A stretch of DNA of 64,000 bases from the NCBI GenBank assembly GCA_902790595.1, contig CADASL010000003.1:62001-126000 (forward strand), in the 5' to 3' direction. The position numbers and the translations under genes are program-made. Positions 53,617 through 62,217 of this stretch are shown one piece after another. This stretch comes from an uncultured Bacteroidales bacterium. Lineage in GTDB: Bacteria; Bacteroidota; Bacteroidia; Bacteroidales; SZUA-534. The notes below the pieces were generated by a model that saw nothing but the letters and a program-made list of their open reading frames with translations, had not been told where the DNA came from and ran no database searches. Positions within the stretch are counted from its first letter, which is position 1; every line of letters starts with the position of its first letter.

Positions 53617-54663
53617 TTATTCCGCGTCGTTTTTTAAGGTCATTTGGCGCATATCGTAGATGTGCAACGCCGATGAGATTCCATCAAACGCAATTATTTT
53701 GTTGTTGCTTATACAGAAATGATCGTACCAAACCTCTTTTTTACAATTGCCCAAAACAATGTAATTCACCAAATTCAGATTGTCATTTTCTGTATCAACC
53801 ACAAACAAGGTGTTAATAGGTTCATCTTCCTTAATATCAGTGGTCAATAGATAAAGCTTGTCGTTCACCATACAAGCGTCATCGAAAAAAAGCCGATGAC
53901 TGCCGTCATTTTTCCTTATGCACTCTTCAGCCTCAATCAAAGCATTTTTGAAATATTTGGAGTGGGAAAAATCAATACGGTTCAACAACCGCCCCGCATA
54001 ATCGTATTCGAGCACCAACGGGCGATATTTGCAGACTGCGAAGAAACTTCTATCGTCTTTTTTAACAAAACAATAATCTTCATTATCCAGCGTAATTCCT
54101 TTGCATTCAGGATTTAACGAGCCAAACGATATTTCCGGTTCTCCGCTGTTAGGATTCCAAATGTGAATCGGCTGCTGCTCGCCATAGAGCGAATAGCAGA
54201 TCCGCTTTTTGCTGTCGACTATAATATTGCTCCACATTTCGGTTTGATGTTCAGGAAAAACTATCGATTTAATGAACTTTCCGTCCAAGGTGTATTGATT
54301 AATCTTTGGGGCGGCCACGTCTAATGCGTAAATGGTATCGTCTTCAACAGTAACAAAACTCAACCATATAAACTCGCCAGGTCCGCGTCCCTTATGACCA
54401 AACGACAACTCAACGTTGAAAGCAGAATCGAGCCGGATAATCCTTGCCTCTTGATTGTAACACTCGGAAATGTAAATCTTATCGCCGTATGCCTTGAGCT
54501 TCGGTCCGTTTTGCAGAAATGTGGAGTCGCTTAACTCCTCAATAACCGCTATCGGACAGGCTAATTGCATTGTTGGGCACTCATCGGCTTGTTCGGCACA
54601 AGCGTTTAGCAAAGTCACAAAAGCCATTGCCGCGGCAAGGAATAAACCGGATTTAGCTTTCAT
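53617..54663 (-). CDS. Six-bladed beta-propeller lipoprotein, copy 1
   Basis: 348 residues with a lipoprotein signal (MKAKSGLFLAAAMAFVTLLN, lipobox AC at 22). The propeller family (6-bladed, NHL-like) is marked by LSFGHKGRGPGEFIWLSFVT and repeated 'hYxhDxxhxxhxxYxLDGKFI' blades. These surface lipoproteins are common in gut Bacteroidetes, and their ligand is unknown. It is the most downstream of three paralogues in a row on this strand, with its own conserved promoter. Confidence 0.75.
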   Translation of the reverse strand: MKAKSGLFLAAAMAFVTLLNACAEQADECPTMQLACPIAVIEELSDSTFLQNGPKLKAYGDKIYISECYNQEARIIRLDSAFNVELSFGHKGRGPGEFIWLSFVTVEDDTIYALDVAAPKINQYTLDGKFIKSIVFPEHQTEMWSNIIVDSKKRICYSLYGEQQPIHIWNPNSGEPEISFGSLNPECKGITLDNEDYCFVKKDDRSFFAVCKYRPLVLEYDYAGRLLNRIDFSHSKYFKNALIEAEECIRKNDGSHRLFFDDACMVNDKLYLLTTDIKEDEPINTLFVVDTENDNLNLVNYIVLGNCKKEVWYDHFCISNNKIIAFDGISSALHIYDMRQMTLKNDAE

Positions 54664-54712
54664 AATGAAGTTGTTTAATGATGCTTAATTACAACAAATA
54701 TAGCGTTTTGCG
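54664..54712 (-). promoter_or_regulatory. Promoter/leader shared by propeller lipoproteins, copy 1
   Basis: On the minus strand the leader reads CGCAAAACGCTATATTTGTT and on to AACAACTTCATTATG. It contains a perfect -7 box TATATTTG. Nearly the same sequence precedes the copy at 57040, and its last 15 bases are echoed before 55862. Confidence 0.55.
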
Positions 54713-54725
54713 GGATTTTCCCTTA

Positions 54726-55862
54726 TCAGAAAATGTCTTTCAAGCGGAACCTCAACAAAACCGGATTATAGTCGTTTTGTTTCTTCATTGCCTCAACAAT
54801 TCTCTGCGCCAAGGGCGACAACGGCTCGTCGGGCTTTATTTTGCTCTCCCAATCGCCTTGGATAATGGTTGTGTAAACTCCGTTTTCAATCATCATCGGA
54901 AACAATTTATAGTTCAATCCGGTAATGCTGATGCTGCAATTGCGGCTCTCTTTGCCTTTGCAGACAGTATAATAACTGCGGTACTTTTTGCTGATGTGCG
55001 GACTGTGCCAATAAGTTATAGATGAGCCGTTTACATCCAAGAAATAACACCCGATGGCAAAGTCTTTTTCCTCGGTATAACTGAAATATTTAATCATATC
55101 CTCGGTTTTGTCGCCATCGATGTTGCACAAATCGTTGTCGAAATTGAAGCGCCCGAAATCGATTCTTGCATACGGCTGCGGCACTGTTCCGTCATACTTG
55201 TAAATGGTGTTGCCGGAGCCGGGCATTGCAAAAAACACAATGCCACTTTTCTTACAAAACGATGATGCACTGGTGTAAGTTTTACTGATATAGTTGGCCT
55301 CGATGATTCTGTCAATCGCGCCGCTTTCCAAATTGTAGCGATAGATGCCGCTGTTGGCGCAACTGTCGTAATCATAGCCGGTTAGCAGCAAGTTTTTGTC
55401 ATCTAGCATAATCATTGCGTTCACATCTTGCTTCAAATCACGCTTGCCAGCGAACTCGAAACCAGGCATTTTATAACAGTAAATACTCTGTCGGTCAGGC
55501 GAGTAGGCGTAGAGGGTTTTGTCGACCGCTGAATACGCTATACCAGTTATGTTCCGGTACTCACGCGGTCCGCGCCCAACGGTTTTCAATTTCGACACCA
55601 CGCGGTTATCCACCACGTAGTACAATGTTTGCAGATTTTCGTCGAGTGCGACAAACTCGCTGTCGTTTCCGCAAATTGTAAGAAACGTTTCCAACGGATA
55701 ATCGGCCACAATAGGCTGAATCTCAATGTCAGTTGCAATATCGTCGAGCCAGACTTCCTCAACATCCAAAATATCGTTTTTGATTGTCGGTACTTCCGGC
55801 GAATGACTGCCGCACGAGGCAAAAACTAACGCCAAGGTTAGAAATGAGAAGTGTGTTTTCAT
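54726..55862 (-). CDS. Six-bladed beta-propeller lipoprotein, copy 2
   Basis: 378 residues from ATG 55862 (MKTHFSFLTLALVFASCGSH; lipobox FASC). The start at 55877 would add five residues. Blade motif KLKTVGRGPREYRNITGIAY is the counterpart of GRGPGE in its neighbours. The C-terminal part differs from both neighbours (YRSYYTVCKGKESRNCSISI). It is 38 bases from copy 3 and follows it in transcription, so it may share that transcript or use the short leader in front. Confidence 0.7.
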   Translation of the reverse strand: MKTHFSFLTLALVFASCGSHSPEVPTIKNDILDVEEVWLDDIATDIEIQPIVADYPLETFLTICGNDSEFVALDENLQTLYYVVDNRVVSKLKTVGRGPREYRNITGIAYSAVDKTLYAYSPDRQSIYCYKMPGFEFAGKRDLKQDVNAMIMLDDKNLLLTGYDYDSCANSGIYRYNLESGAIDRIIEANYISKTYTSASSFCKKSGIVFFAMPGSGNTIYKYDGTVPQPYARIDFGRFNFDNDLCNIDGDKTEDMIKYFSYTEEKDFAIGCYFLDVNGSSITYWHSPHISKKYRSYYTVCKGKESRNCSISITGLNYKLFPMMIENGVYTTIIQGDWESKIKPDEPLSPLAQRIVEAMKKQNDYNPVLLRFRLKDIF

Positions 55863-55900
55863 AATAAAGTTGTTCACTAAATACGTGGTTACTGGTTCTG

Positions 55901-57040
55901 TTATTTTAAGTGATGGACAATAAACACCAAATTATCATCCTCTTTAATATTAGCAAGTTGCGGGTATCGGGTGACACAGTCAGGCTTATAATTCAATATG
56001 GTATTACAGGGAATACTCGTTACCAGTTTGCCATCTTGCAAAGCCTCAACACCACACCCCAGAAATGGGAAATCCTCCCGTTTGGTATAACCATCAATTG
56101 CTGCCGTTCTTTGTTCTTTCGTAGTGGCGTCTATTTCAGACAGATATTGCATAAACTTTGATGCTTTAATACCATCAACGTAACAATATTCAAAACAATT
56201 GTAATACAGATAAAGTTTTCCCTTATAACTCATTGTCTGCCCGAAATGAGTCACCACGTATAATCCTTTATCGCCTATGACATTTGTTTTCTCAAAATAG
56301 TTTTCAGGTGTTTCGGGAATTTTGTCAAGTCCGGGAAAATCAACTTCAACAATTTTGTTATACCCCGATTGGTTGTAGAGATACAAGTTGTAATCGTATA
56401 GTTTAGAGAGTAATATGCCATTGTCGGTCCTGCACATCGGGAACCATTTGCCTACACCAATTCCGCGTACCTCAAACTTGTCCCATTCATCCAAAACGCC
56501 GCCGGTCTTCCAGTCAAGCAACCGATAGTTTAATTTGCTGTTGCTGATGTTGTTGGCAAACAGCAATATGCTATCACGCCCGGCCACCAACATACTACAG
56601 TAGGCGTCATCCACCTCCATCTGGTCGATGAATTTACCACTGGTATCGTAGCGCAAAACATAACCCGACCCGGAAAAAACGTAAACAAAACCATCATAAA
56701 CATCGAAATCAAGAATATTAACATATTCGCCAGGACCTCGGCCAAGACGACTTATTTTGTTGAGATACTTGCCCTTCCAATCGAAAATCAGAATGGCTTT
56801 TTGTGTTCTGTCCTCAACAAAAAAGCAACTGTCGTGCAGAATAACTTTTCCTATTTCTCCTATCAGCGATTCTTCGGTGGTTTCGAGCGGAATAATCTCG
56901 AAATCAGGCTCAAACATTTCAGCGGGAGCAACACAATTCTTCAAATCAATTGAAACGACTTCCGACTTTTTCTCGCTGCAAGAGCAAAACAAAATCAGCG
57001 AAGCGCAAAAGGCTATTGCCGACAAACGGGGTGTTTTCAT
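55901..57040 (-). CDS. Six-bladed beta-propeller lipoprotein, copy 3
   Basis: 379 residues; signal MKTPRLSAIAFCASLILFCS with lipobox SCS. The first blade shows ISRLGRGPGEYVNILDFDVY, then VFSGSGYVLRYDTSGKFIDQ, typical of this propeller family. It is the first in the row and has the conserved leader with TATATTTG upstream. The three genes share plan but are well diverged from each other, so the cluster is an old tandem duplication. Confidence 0.75.
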   Translation of the reverse strand: MKTPRLSAIAFCASLILFCSCSEKKSEVVSIDLKNCVAPAEMFEPDFEIIPLETTEESLIGEIGKVILHDSCFFVEDRTQKAILIFDWKGKYLNKISRLGRGPGEYVNILDFDVYDGFVYVFSGSGYVLRYDTSGKFIDQMEVDDAYCSMLVAGRDSILLFANNISNSKLNYRLLDWKTGGVLDEWDKFEVRGIGVGKWFPMCRTDNGILLSKLYDYNLYLYNQSGYNKIVEVDFPGLDKIPETPENYFEKTNVIGDKGLYVVTHFGQTMSYKGKLYLYYNCFEYCYVDGIKASKFMQYLSEIDATTKEQRTAAIDGYTKREDFPFLGCGVEALQDGKLVTSIPCNTILNYKPDCVTRYPQLANIKEDDNLVFIVHHLK

Positions 57041-57090
57041 AATAAAGTTGTTTTATGATGTTTAATAACAACAAATATAGTGTTTTGCGG
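57041..57090 (-). promoter_or_regulatory. Promoter/leader shared by propeller lipoproteins, copy 2
   Basis: Minus strand: CGCAAAACACTATATTTGTT and on to AACAACTTTATTATG, matching the leader at 54664 almost base for base. -7 box TATATTTG. Confidence 0.55.
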
Positions 57091-57202
57091 AGGAAACTAA
57101 TCTCGAAGTACGATTTACCCATTGAAATTTGCTCAGCTCGCCATTTGGAATAAATTTTAGAGCAAATAAATATCTTTCTGATTATCAATATACAATGGTT
57201 AG

Positions 57203-57241
57203 TTTTTGCAAATCGAAAGACAGACTTTCGATTTGCAAAAA
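57203..57241. repeat. Perfect 17-bp inverted repeat upstream of the ATPase gene
   Basis: TTTTTGCAAATCGAAAG (57203-57219) and CTTTCGATTTGCAAAAA (57225-57241) are exact reverse complements with a 5-base loop. Part of it (ATTTGCAAAAA) recurs at 57282-57292, just before the ATPase start. Likely operator or hairpin. Confidence 0.75.
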
Positions 57242-57302
57242 TAATAGGTAAATATTTGGAAACTTGATGATTAAATGCCTACATTTGCAAAAACGAAAAA
57301 AT

Positions 57303-58463
57303 ATGTCGGCACTTATAACCAGAAACATTCAAAGTTTTATAATTCAGAACCTTCAGGTTTTTCCTGCGGTGGTGATTCTCGGCTCGCGGCAGTGCGGAAA
57401 AAGCACGCTTATAAAAAAGATGATGTCGGAACAGATAGGCAACTATCTCTATCTTGATTTGCAGAACCGCAGCGACCTTGCAAAACTCTCGGAGCCCGAA
57501 CTTTTCTTCGACAACAATGCCGACAAAACCATTTGTCTCGACGAGATTCAATTGCGTCCCGACCTGTTTAGCATTCTGCGAAGCATTATCGACCGCGACC
57601 GACGCAACGGACGGTTCATCCTGTTGGGTTCAGCCTCGCGCGACCTTGTGCAACACACAACCGAAACCCTTGCCGGCCGGATCGGGCTGATTGACCTCAC
57701 ACCCTTTATGGTTGACGAGATTTGCAATCGGTCTGATTTCGATATTAAAAAATATTGGTTCAGAGGCGGTTACCCTGATAGTTACAATGCCGATTCTGAT
57801 GAAGCAAGCGCCCTTTGGCGCGAGAATTTCGTCCGCACCTACATTGAGCGCGACATTCCGCAACTCGGTTTTCAAATAGCCGCCCCAATGCTTATGCGTA
57901 TGCTTTCTATGACCGCCCACGAGCACGGTGCAATACTTAATTTGGCCAAATTCGCGTCATCGCTTGGTGTTACAGCGCCCACCGTCCGCCATTACTTCGA
58001 CATTATGGAGCAAACCTACATTGTGCGGACTTTGCAACCATATTTTGCCAATACAAAGAAGCGGCTTGTGAAATCGCCCAAAATATATATTCGCGACAGC
58101 GGTATCTTGCATCAAATCTTGCAGTTGCCATCGTTCAACGAACTTATGGGACATACCATTTTCGGCAATTCGTGGGAGGGAATGGTGGTTGAGAACGTGT
58201 GCGCAAAAGCCCACAACGCGCAGTGCTGCTTCTACCGCAGCGCCACTGGCGAGGAGATGGATTTGGTTCTGCTCTACCCCAACGCCACAATCGCCATTGA
58301 GTGCAAATCGTCAGCTTCCCCCACGGTTCAAGAAGGATTCTGGAAGGCGATAGAGTTTCTAAAACCTACCAAAACCTTTGTTGTGGCACCAGTTGACGAC
58401 TCGTATTTTATGGCTGAAAATGTGGAGGTTTGCAACCTACAAACACTACTGGGGAAACTATAA
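57303..58463 (+). CDS. AAA_14/DUF4143-type ATPase
   Basis: 386 residues from ATG 57303; the ATG at 57264 adds 13 residues. Walker A GSRQCGKST (27-35), Walker B KTICLDEIQ, sensor FILLGSASRD. The C-terminal DUF4143 domain has the usual VAPTVRHYFDIMEQTYIVRTL-like segment and the strand-turn IECKSSASPTVQEGFWKA, which resembles a PD-(D/E)XK fold. Members of this family are multicopy in Bacteroidetes and of unknown function. It converges with the DUF4340 gene, 9 bases apart. Confidence 0.85.
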   Translation: MSALITRNIQSFIIQNLQVFPAVVILGSRQCGKSTLIKKMMSEQIGNYLYLDLQNRSDLAKLSEPELFFDNNADKTICLDEIQLRPDLFSILRSIIDRDRRNGRFILLGSASRDLVQHTTETLAGRIGLIDLTPFMVDEICNRSDFDIKKYWFRGGYPDSYNADSDEASALWRENFVRTYIERDIPQLGFQIAAPMLMRMLSMTAHEHGAILNLAKFASSLGVTAPTVRHYFDIMEQTYIVRTLQPYFANTKKRLVKSPKIYIRDSGILHQILQLPSFNELMGHTIFGNSWEGMVVENVCAKAHNAQCCFYRSATGEEMDLVLLYPNATIAIECKSSASPTVQEGFWKAIEFLKPTKTFVVAPVDDSYFMAENVEVCNLQTLLGKL

Positions 58464-58472
58464 CTCCTCAAA

Positions 58473-59435
58473 TCACCTTCTAAACCACCCCAGACTCTTC
58501 ACAACCGGGTCGAAATCGTAGTATTTAGCCACAACAAAGTCGCCGTTGCTCAGCAGCAGGTAGAAATTGTCGGGGTCGGGGGTGGCGGATTTCGGAAGGC
58601 GGCGCTCAAAGGCCTTGTACCACACTTCGCGGCCATCGTCGGTGGTGACTGACAGCGAGTATATTGGCTGCGTGGCGGTTATCGAGTCGATTTGCGATTG
58701 CGGAAGTTGCACATAATCAGTAAAATCCTTGCGGGTGAACTGCGCCACATAGCGTTCCAGTTTGTCGGTGTCTGCATCGGTGATTTTCAGCCCGACTGGG
58801 TACGAGAAAAGCTCGTTTTGCCGGCCGCCGTGCTTGATGATAAACGATTTGTCGGGCTTTGCGGGATTGTCAAACACAATCTGCCGCACGCGGTCGGGCT
58901 TGACGGCAAAAACAGTGCGGCTCTTCCAGTCGGCGGGACTCGACAGGCGCAAAACCGACATAAACCTGTTGTAGCCAGGCACTTCCACAGCAAACACGCG
59001 GTCAGAGCCAGCGGCCCAGGCATAGCACTCGCCATTGGCAGCAAACAGTAACTTGTAGTGCGCCAGCGTTTTGCGTCGGCTGTTGATTTTGATTGTGTAG
59101 CCGCTTCTATCCATTTCGGCAATCATCTTTTTTGCGTCGGCTTTGGCCACGGGCTTGGTGATGCTGATGTCGTGCACGACTTTCAGCAGAACGGGCACAA
59201 GGTCGGTGCGGACAGGCGTTTGGCCATCGACAAGCCACTGACCGTCAGCGCGTTGCAACTCAACACCGCTGCCAGCGTTAGAGATTGAAATAAGTGCGAC
59301 GGCGGCCGTATCTTTAACCATTAATCGCCCTTCGCGCCCGTTGAAAGTCGATTTCCGATTGCTCAAAACCACTGCCAGCGTTGCCGCCAGAAGCACGGCA
59401 AACGCAATCAGCAACCGAACGTTTTTCATTTTCAT
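58473..59435 (-). CDS. DUF4340 protein, partner of GldG
   Basis: 320 residues from ATG 59435, which overlaps the gldG stop as ATGA. The open frame extends upstream to 59612 inside gldG but is not needed. One N-terminal membrane anchor (VRLLIAFAVLLAATLAVVLS), then a periplasm-facing part of two repeated beta domains (GVELQRADGQWLVDGQTPVR; YPVGLKITDADTDKLERYVA). DUF4340 proteins are regularly encoded after GldF/GldG-type transporter genes and probably belong to the same complex. Function unknown. Confidence 0.8.
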   Translation of the reverse strand: MKMKNVRLLIAFAVLLAATLAVVLSNRKSTFNGREGRLMVKDTAAVALISISNAGSGVELQRADGQWLVDGQTPVRTDLVPVLLKVVHDISITKPVAKADAKKMIAEMDRSGYTIKINSRRKTLAHYKLLFAANGECYAWAAGSDRVFAVEVPGYNRFMSVLRLSSPADWKSRTVFAVKPDRVRQIVFDNPAKPDKSFIIKHGGRQNELFSYPVGLKITDADTDKLERYVAQFTRKDFTDYVQLPQSQIDSITATQPIYSLSVTTDDGREVWYKAFERRLPKSATPDPDNFYLLLSNGDFVVAKYYDFDPVVKSLGWFRR

Positions 59436-61129
59436 TGGTAGCGGCGTTTTCTTAATGCGTTGAATATAAACCCGAAAGCCACAATTATTAAAACTGGAAC
59501 TACAACATTCAGCATCTGCCAGGTGGTGCGCTGTTCGGTGATTTTGGCGCGGTTCAGCATCCGCAGTTTGAACTCTTTCGAGCGGCTTTCCATCAACTCG
59601 TCGAACCCGCACAAGTAATTTATCGCGTTAAGCAGAAATTCCTTATTACCAAATGTTTGGCGCGTGTAGCGGTCGTAGCCGAGCGGCAGCGGCTCGCGCT
59701 GGTCGCCGTTCTGGCGGAACTGCTGGCGGATGATGTCGCCGTCAGAAATCACAATCATCCGCGTGGCGGCGCTCTCACGGCGGAACTGCTGGCGGCTGAA
59801 GCCGTCGACCTGCAGCGGACGGTTCGCGAAAGCGCTGCGGAACTCACCTTCGAGCAGCACCCCGACGGCCAGCCCCGAGTGCGTAAATGCTTCAGGCGCA
59901 ATGCGTTCGCTGATTATCGACAAATCGACTCGCGCGGGAAGCGGAACCACGCGGCAGTTGGCAGACGCGGCCAGCAGAATGCTCTTCGCCACGCTCGCAT
60001 CGCGCCCGACGGTGTCGATTGAACTGGCAAAATCGATGCGAATCATATCCAAATTCTTTGTGAGCGGATGGTTGCCAGCGGGCGTGATGATGGGCGAGAA
60101 CACCCACGGCGCTGGCGCAAACTGCGGCGGCTGGCCAACCAGAGCGGTGTTGACGGGGATGACAGCGCACTGCATATCCTGAATCAGATTGGCGTTGATG
60201 CGCACGCCGTAGTTGAAGAGCAGGTCGTCGAGATTCAGGTCCAACTGCATTGCCTGCACTTCACGCCCGTGCGACAGGCTGTCGATGCTGGCTGTGGTGT
60301 TGTCGATGAGCCAGAGCACGCGGCCGCCAGCCATCACGTATTGGTCAATCATAAATTTTTCGGCATCGCTGAATCGCGAAAGCGGCTGCGCAACCACAAG
60401 GGCGCGGTAGGTGAGCCGCCCAGCCGAATCGGTGCTCACCAGTTCGGGCGAGGCGTCAACCTGGCGCAGAGTGTAGAATTTGCCGAGCGTGTAGGCCATA
60501 TCTTCCATCTGCTCGGGCGTGAGTTCGCCGTGGCCGCGCAGGAAGCCGATGACGGGCGCTTCGGGCGTGAGCAGTTGGTTGATGGCGAATGTCAGGTCGT
60601 ATTCGAGCGATTGAATCGATGTCTGCAGATTGGCTTCGGCCGATGCTGAAACGTGATTTTTCAAGATGTTGACGGCCACATCGCGCCCAGCGTACGACAC
60701 AATGATGCCTGGGAAGATGAGTTTCTGCGCCGTGCTGCCGTCTTTTTCCTTGATTTGCAGATTGGTGGGGTCGAGCCCCTTCTCGTAAAGTTCGCGGAAA
60801 ATGCGCTCGCGGCCTTGCTGGTTGGGGTTTTCGGCAGGGTCGATGAACTCATACTGGATGTTCTCGCCACCGTAGGCGCGGAACTCGTCGAGCATCTCGC
60901 GCACCGAGTTCTGAAGGCGCTGGAATCCAGCGGGCAGGTCGCCGTCGAGATAGACACGGAAGAGAATCTCGTCGTCAATCCGCTGCAGCATCTGCTTTGT
61001 GGGTTTCGAGAGCGAGTAGCGGCGGTCGGCGGTCAGGTCGAAACGCGCGTAGAAGTACGACGACAGAATGCCAATCATCAGCAGAATGGCCACCTTGACG
61101 GCCGTTTCAATTGTGAGTTGTTTTCGCAT
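59432..61129 (-). CDS. gldG: GldG-type ABC transporter auxiliary protein
   Basis: 565 residues. An N-terminal membrane segment (VAILLMIGILSSYFYARFDL), a large extracytoplasmic domain of the ABC_transp_aux family (YSLSKPTKQMLQRIDDEILF; VIGFLRGHGELTPEQMEDMA; LVVAQPLSRFSDAEKFMIDQ) and a C-terminal membrane helix (VVVPVLIIVAFGFIFNALRK). With GldF and the ATPase GldA it forms an ABC transporter needed for gliding in some Bacteroidetes; here the role is open. gldA is not in the window. Confidence 0.85.
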   Translation of the reverse strand: MRKQLTIETAVKVAILLMIGILSSYFYARFDLTADRRYSLSKPTKQMLQRIDDEILFRVYLDGDLPAGFQRLQNSVREMLDEFRAYGGENIQYEFIDPAENPNQQGRERIFRELYEKGLDPTNLQIKEKDGSTAQKLIFPGIIVSYAGRDVAVNILKNHVSASAEANLQTSIQSLEYDLTFAINQLLTPEAPVIGFLRGHGELTPEQMEDMAYTLGKFYTLRQVDASPELVSTDSAGRLTYRALVVAQPLSRFSDAEKFMIDQYVMAGGRVLWLIDNTTASIDSLSHGREVQAMQLDLNLDDLLFNYGVRINANLIQDMQCAVIPVNTALVGQPPQFAPAPWVFSPIITPAGNHPLTKNLDMIRIDFASSIDTVGRDASVAKSILLAASANCRVVPLPARVDLSIISERIAPEAFTHSGLAVGVLLEGEFRSAFANRPLQVDGFSRQQFRRESAATRMIVISDGDIIRQQFRQNGDQREPLPLGYDRYTRQTFGNKEFLLNAINYLCGFDELMESRSKEFKLRMLNRAKITEQRTTWQMLNVVVPVLIIVAFGFIFNALRKRRYQ

Positions 61130-61135
61130 AGCCGT

Positions 61136-61861
61136 CTATTTTTTGTCGAGTTTGAGTTTGTATTGCGTGAGCAGCACAAAGAACGCCGCTGTGCAGGCGA
61201 AATAAACCAAATCGCGGGTGTCGGCCACGCCGCGGCTGATTGAGCGGTAGTGCTCATCGATGCTCAAAGCACTCATAATCTGACCGATACCGCCAAAAGC
61301 GTCGCCCGCCACATCGAACCCCATATAGAAAACAAAGGTGATGACGATGGCCAGCAGAAAAGCAACCACCTGACTGTCGGTGAGCGACGAGCAGAAGCAA
61401 CCGATGCTCACATAGACCATTGCCAGCAGCACCAGCCCGATGTAAGAGCCCCACGTGCCGCCAGTGTCGATGTTGCCCGCAGGATTGCCCAGCACGTAAA
61501 CCGAAAGAAAATATATCAGCGTTGGCGCGATGGCGATGAGCGCGATGGCCAGCGATGCCAGATTCTTGCCCAAAACCAGTTGTGTTTCAGTGAGCGGGCG
61601 TGTTTGCAGCAGGTCGAGCGTGCCCGTTTTGCGCTCTTCGGCGAAACTGCGCATTGTGATGGCTGGAATCAGGAACAGAAACAGCCACGGCGCCAGCCCG
61701 AAAAGCCCGTCGAGCGTGGCATAGCCGCCGTCGAGCACATTGTTGCCGCCAGGAATCACCCAAAGGAACAACCCCGTGGCTATCAGGAAGATAAGAATGG
61801 CCAGATAGCCCATCACCGAACTGAAAAAGACGGCCAACTCTTTTTTGAAAACTGCAAACAT
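61136..61861 (-). CDS. gldF: GldF-type ABC transporter permease
   Basis: 241 residues from ATG 61861; the frame upstream to 62074 runs into the tRNA and is not coding. Six hydrophobic segments, with the permease signature MRSFAEERKTGTLDLLQTRP in the first cytoplasmic loop, as in ABC-2 type permeases. It is six bases upstream of gldG in the direction of transcription, so gldF-gldG-DUF4340 form one operon. Confidence 0.88.
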   Translation of the reverse strand: MFAVFKKELAVFFSSVMGYLAILIFLIATGLFLWVIPGGNNVLDGGYATLDGLFGLAPWLFLFLIPAITMRSFAEERKTGTLDLLQTRPLTETQLVLGKNLASLAIALIAIAPTLIYFLSVYVLGNPAGNIDTGGTWGSYIGLVLLAMVYVSIGCFCSSLTDSQVVAFLLAIVITFVFYMGFDVAGDAFGGIGQIMSALSIDEHYRSISRGVADTRDLVYFACTAAFFVLLTQYKLKLDKK

Positions 61862-61964
61862 TGCTTCAGAAGTTTTGCGGCGAAGATAAGAAAATATCGC
61901 AACGTGTTTGAGCTTGTCGGGCGGACAATAAAGATGCGTGGTTGTTTGGAGAATATATAAAACA

Positions 61965-61990
61965 AAACGCCGGCATTTCTGTCGGCGTTT
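61965..61990 (-). terminator. Terminator of the tRNA-Ser gene
   Basis: AAACGCCG (61965-61972) pairs with CGGCGTTT (61983-61990). On the minus strand it lies 8 bases after the tRNA 3' end and is followed by TTTTGTTTT. Confidence 0.7.
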
Positions 61991-61997
61991 GCTGCTT

Positions 61998-62088
61998 TGG
62001 CGGAGAGGACGAGATTCGAACTCGTGGTACACTAATCGCGTACGACAGTTTAGCAAACTGTTGGTTTCAGCCACTCACCCACCTCTCC
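61998..62088 (-). tRNA. tRNA-Ser (anticodon GCU)
   Basis: 91 bases including an encoded CCA. Acceptor stem GGAGAGG/CCTCTCC, discriminator G. Anticodon stem ACAGT/ACTGT around the loop TTGCTAA, giving anticodon GCT (reads AGC and AGU). The long variable arm (GTACGCGATTAGTGTAC) is typical of tRNA-Ser, and the T-arm ACGAGTTCGAATCTCGT is standard. Confidence 0.95.
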
Positions 62089-62128
62089 AAGCGGTTTTGT
62101 GTTGAATTTGCCTCTTACTAAAGCGGTG

Positions 62129-62159
62129 CAAAAGTAGGAATTTGGCTTTCAATAGCAAA
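62129..62159 (-). promoter_or_regulatory. Consensus promoter of tRNA-Ser
   Basis: Minus strand: TTTG (62159-62156), exactly 19 bases, then TACTTTTG (62136-62129). Both match the Bacteroidetes sigma-ABfr consensus. The tRNA begins about 41 bases downstream. Confidence 0.8.
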
Positions 62160-62217
62160 CTAAAAGAGATATTTTTTTTGAAAACCGCACTATTGATAAT
62201 AGGTTTCAATCTTTTTG

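Noticed and set aside
61862..62074. Extension of GldF upstream to 62074
   Set aside because: It would run through the tRNA-Ser gene and its terminator; the ATG at 61861 gives a normal permease start.
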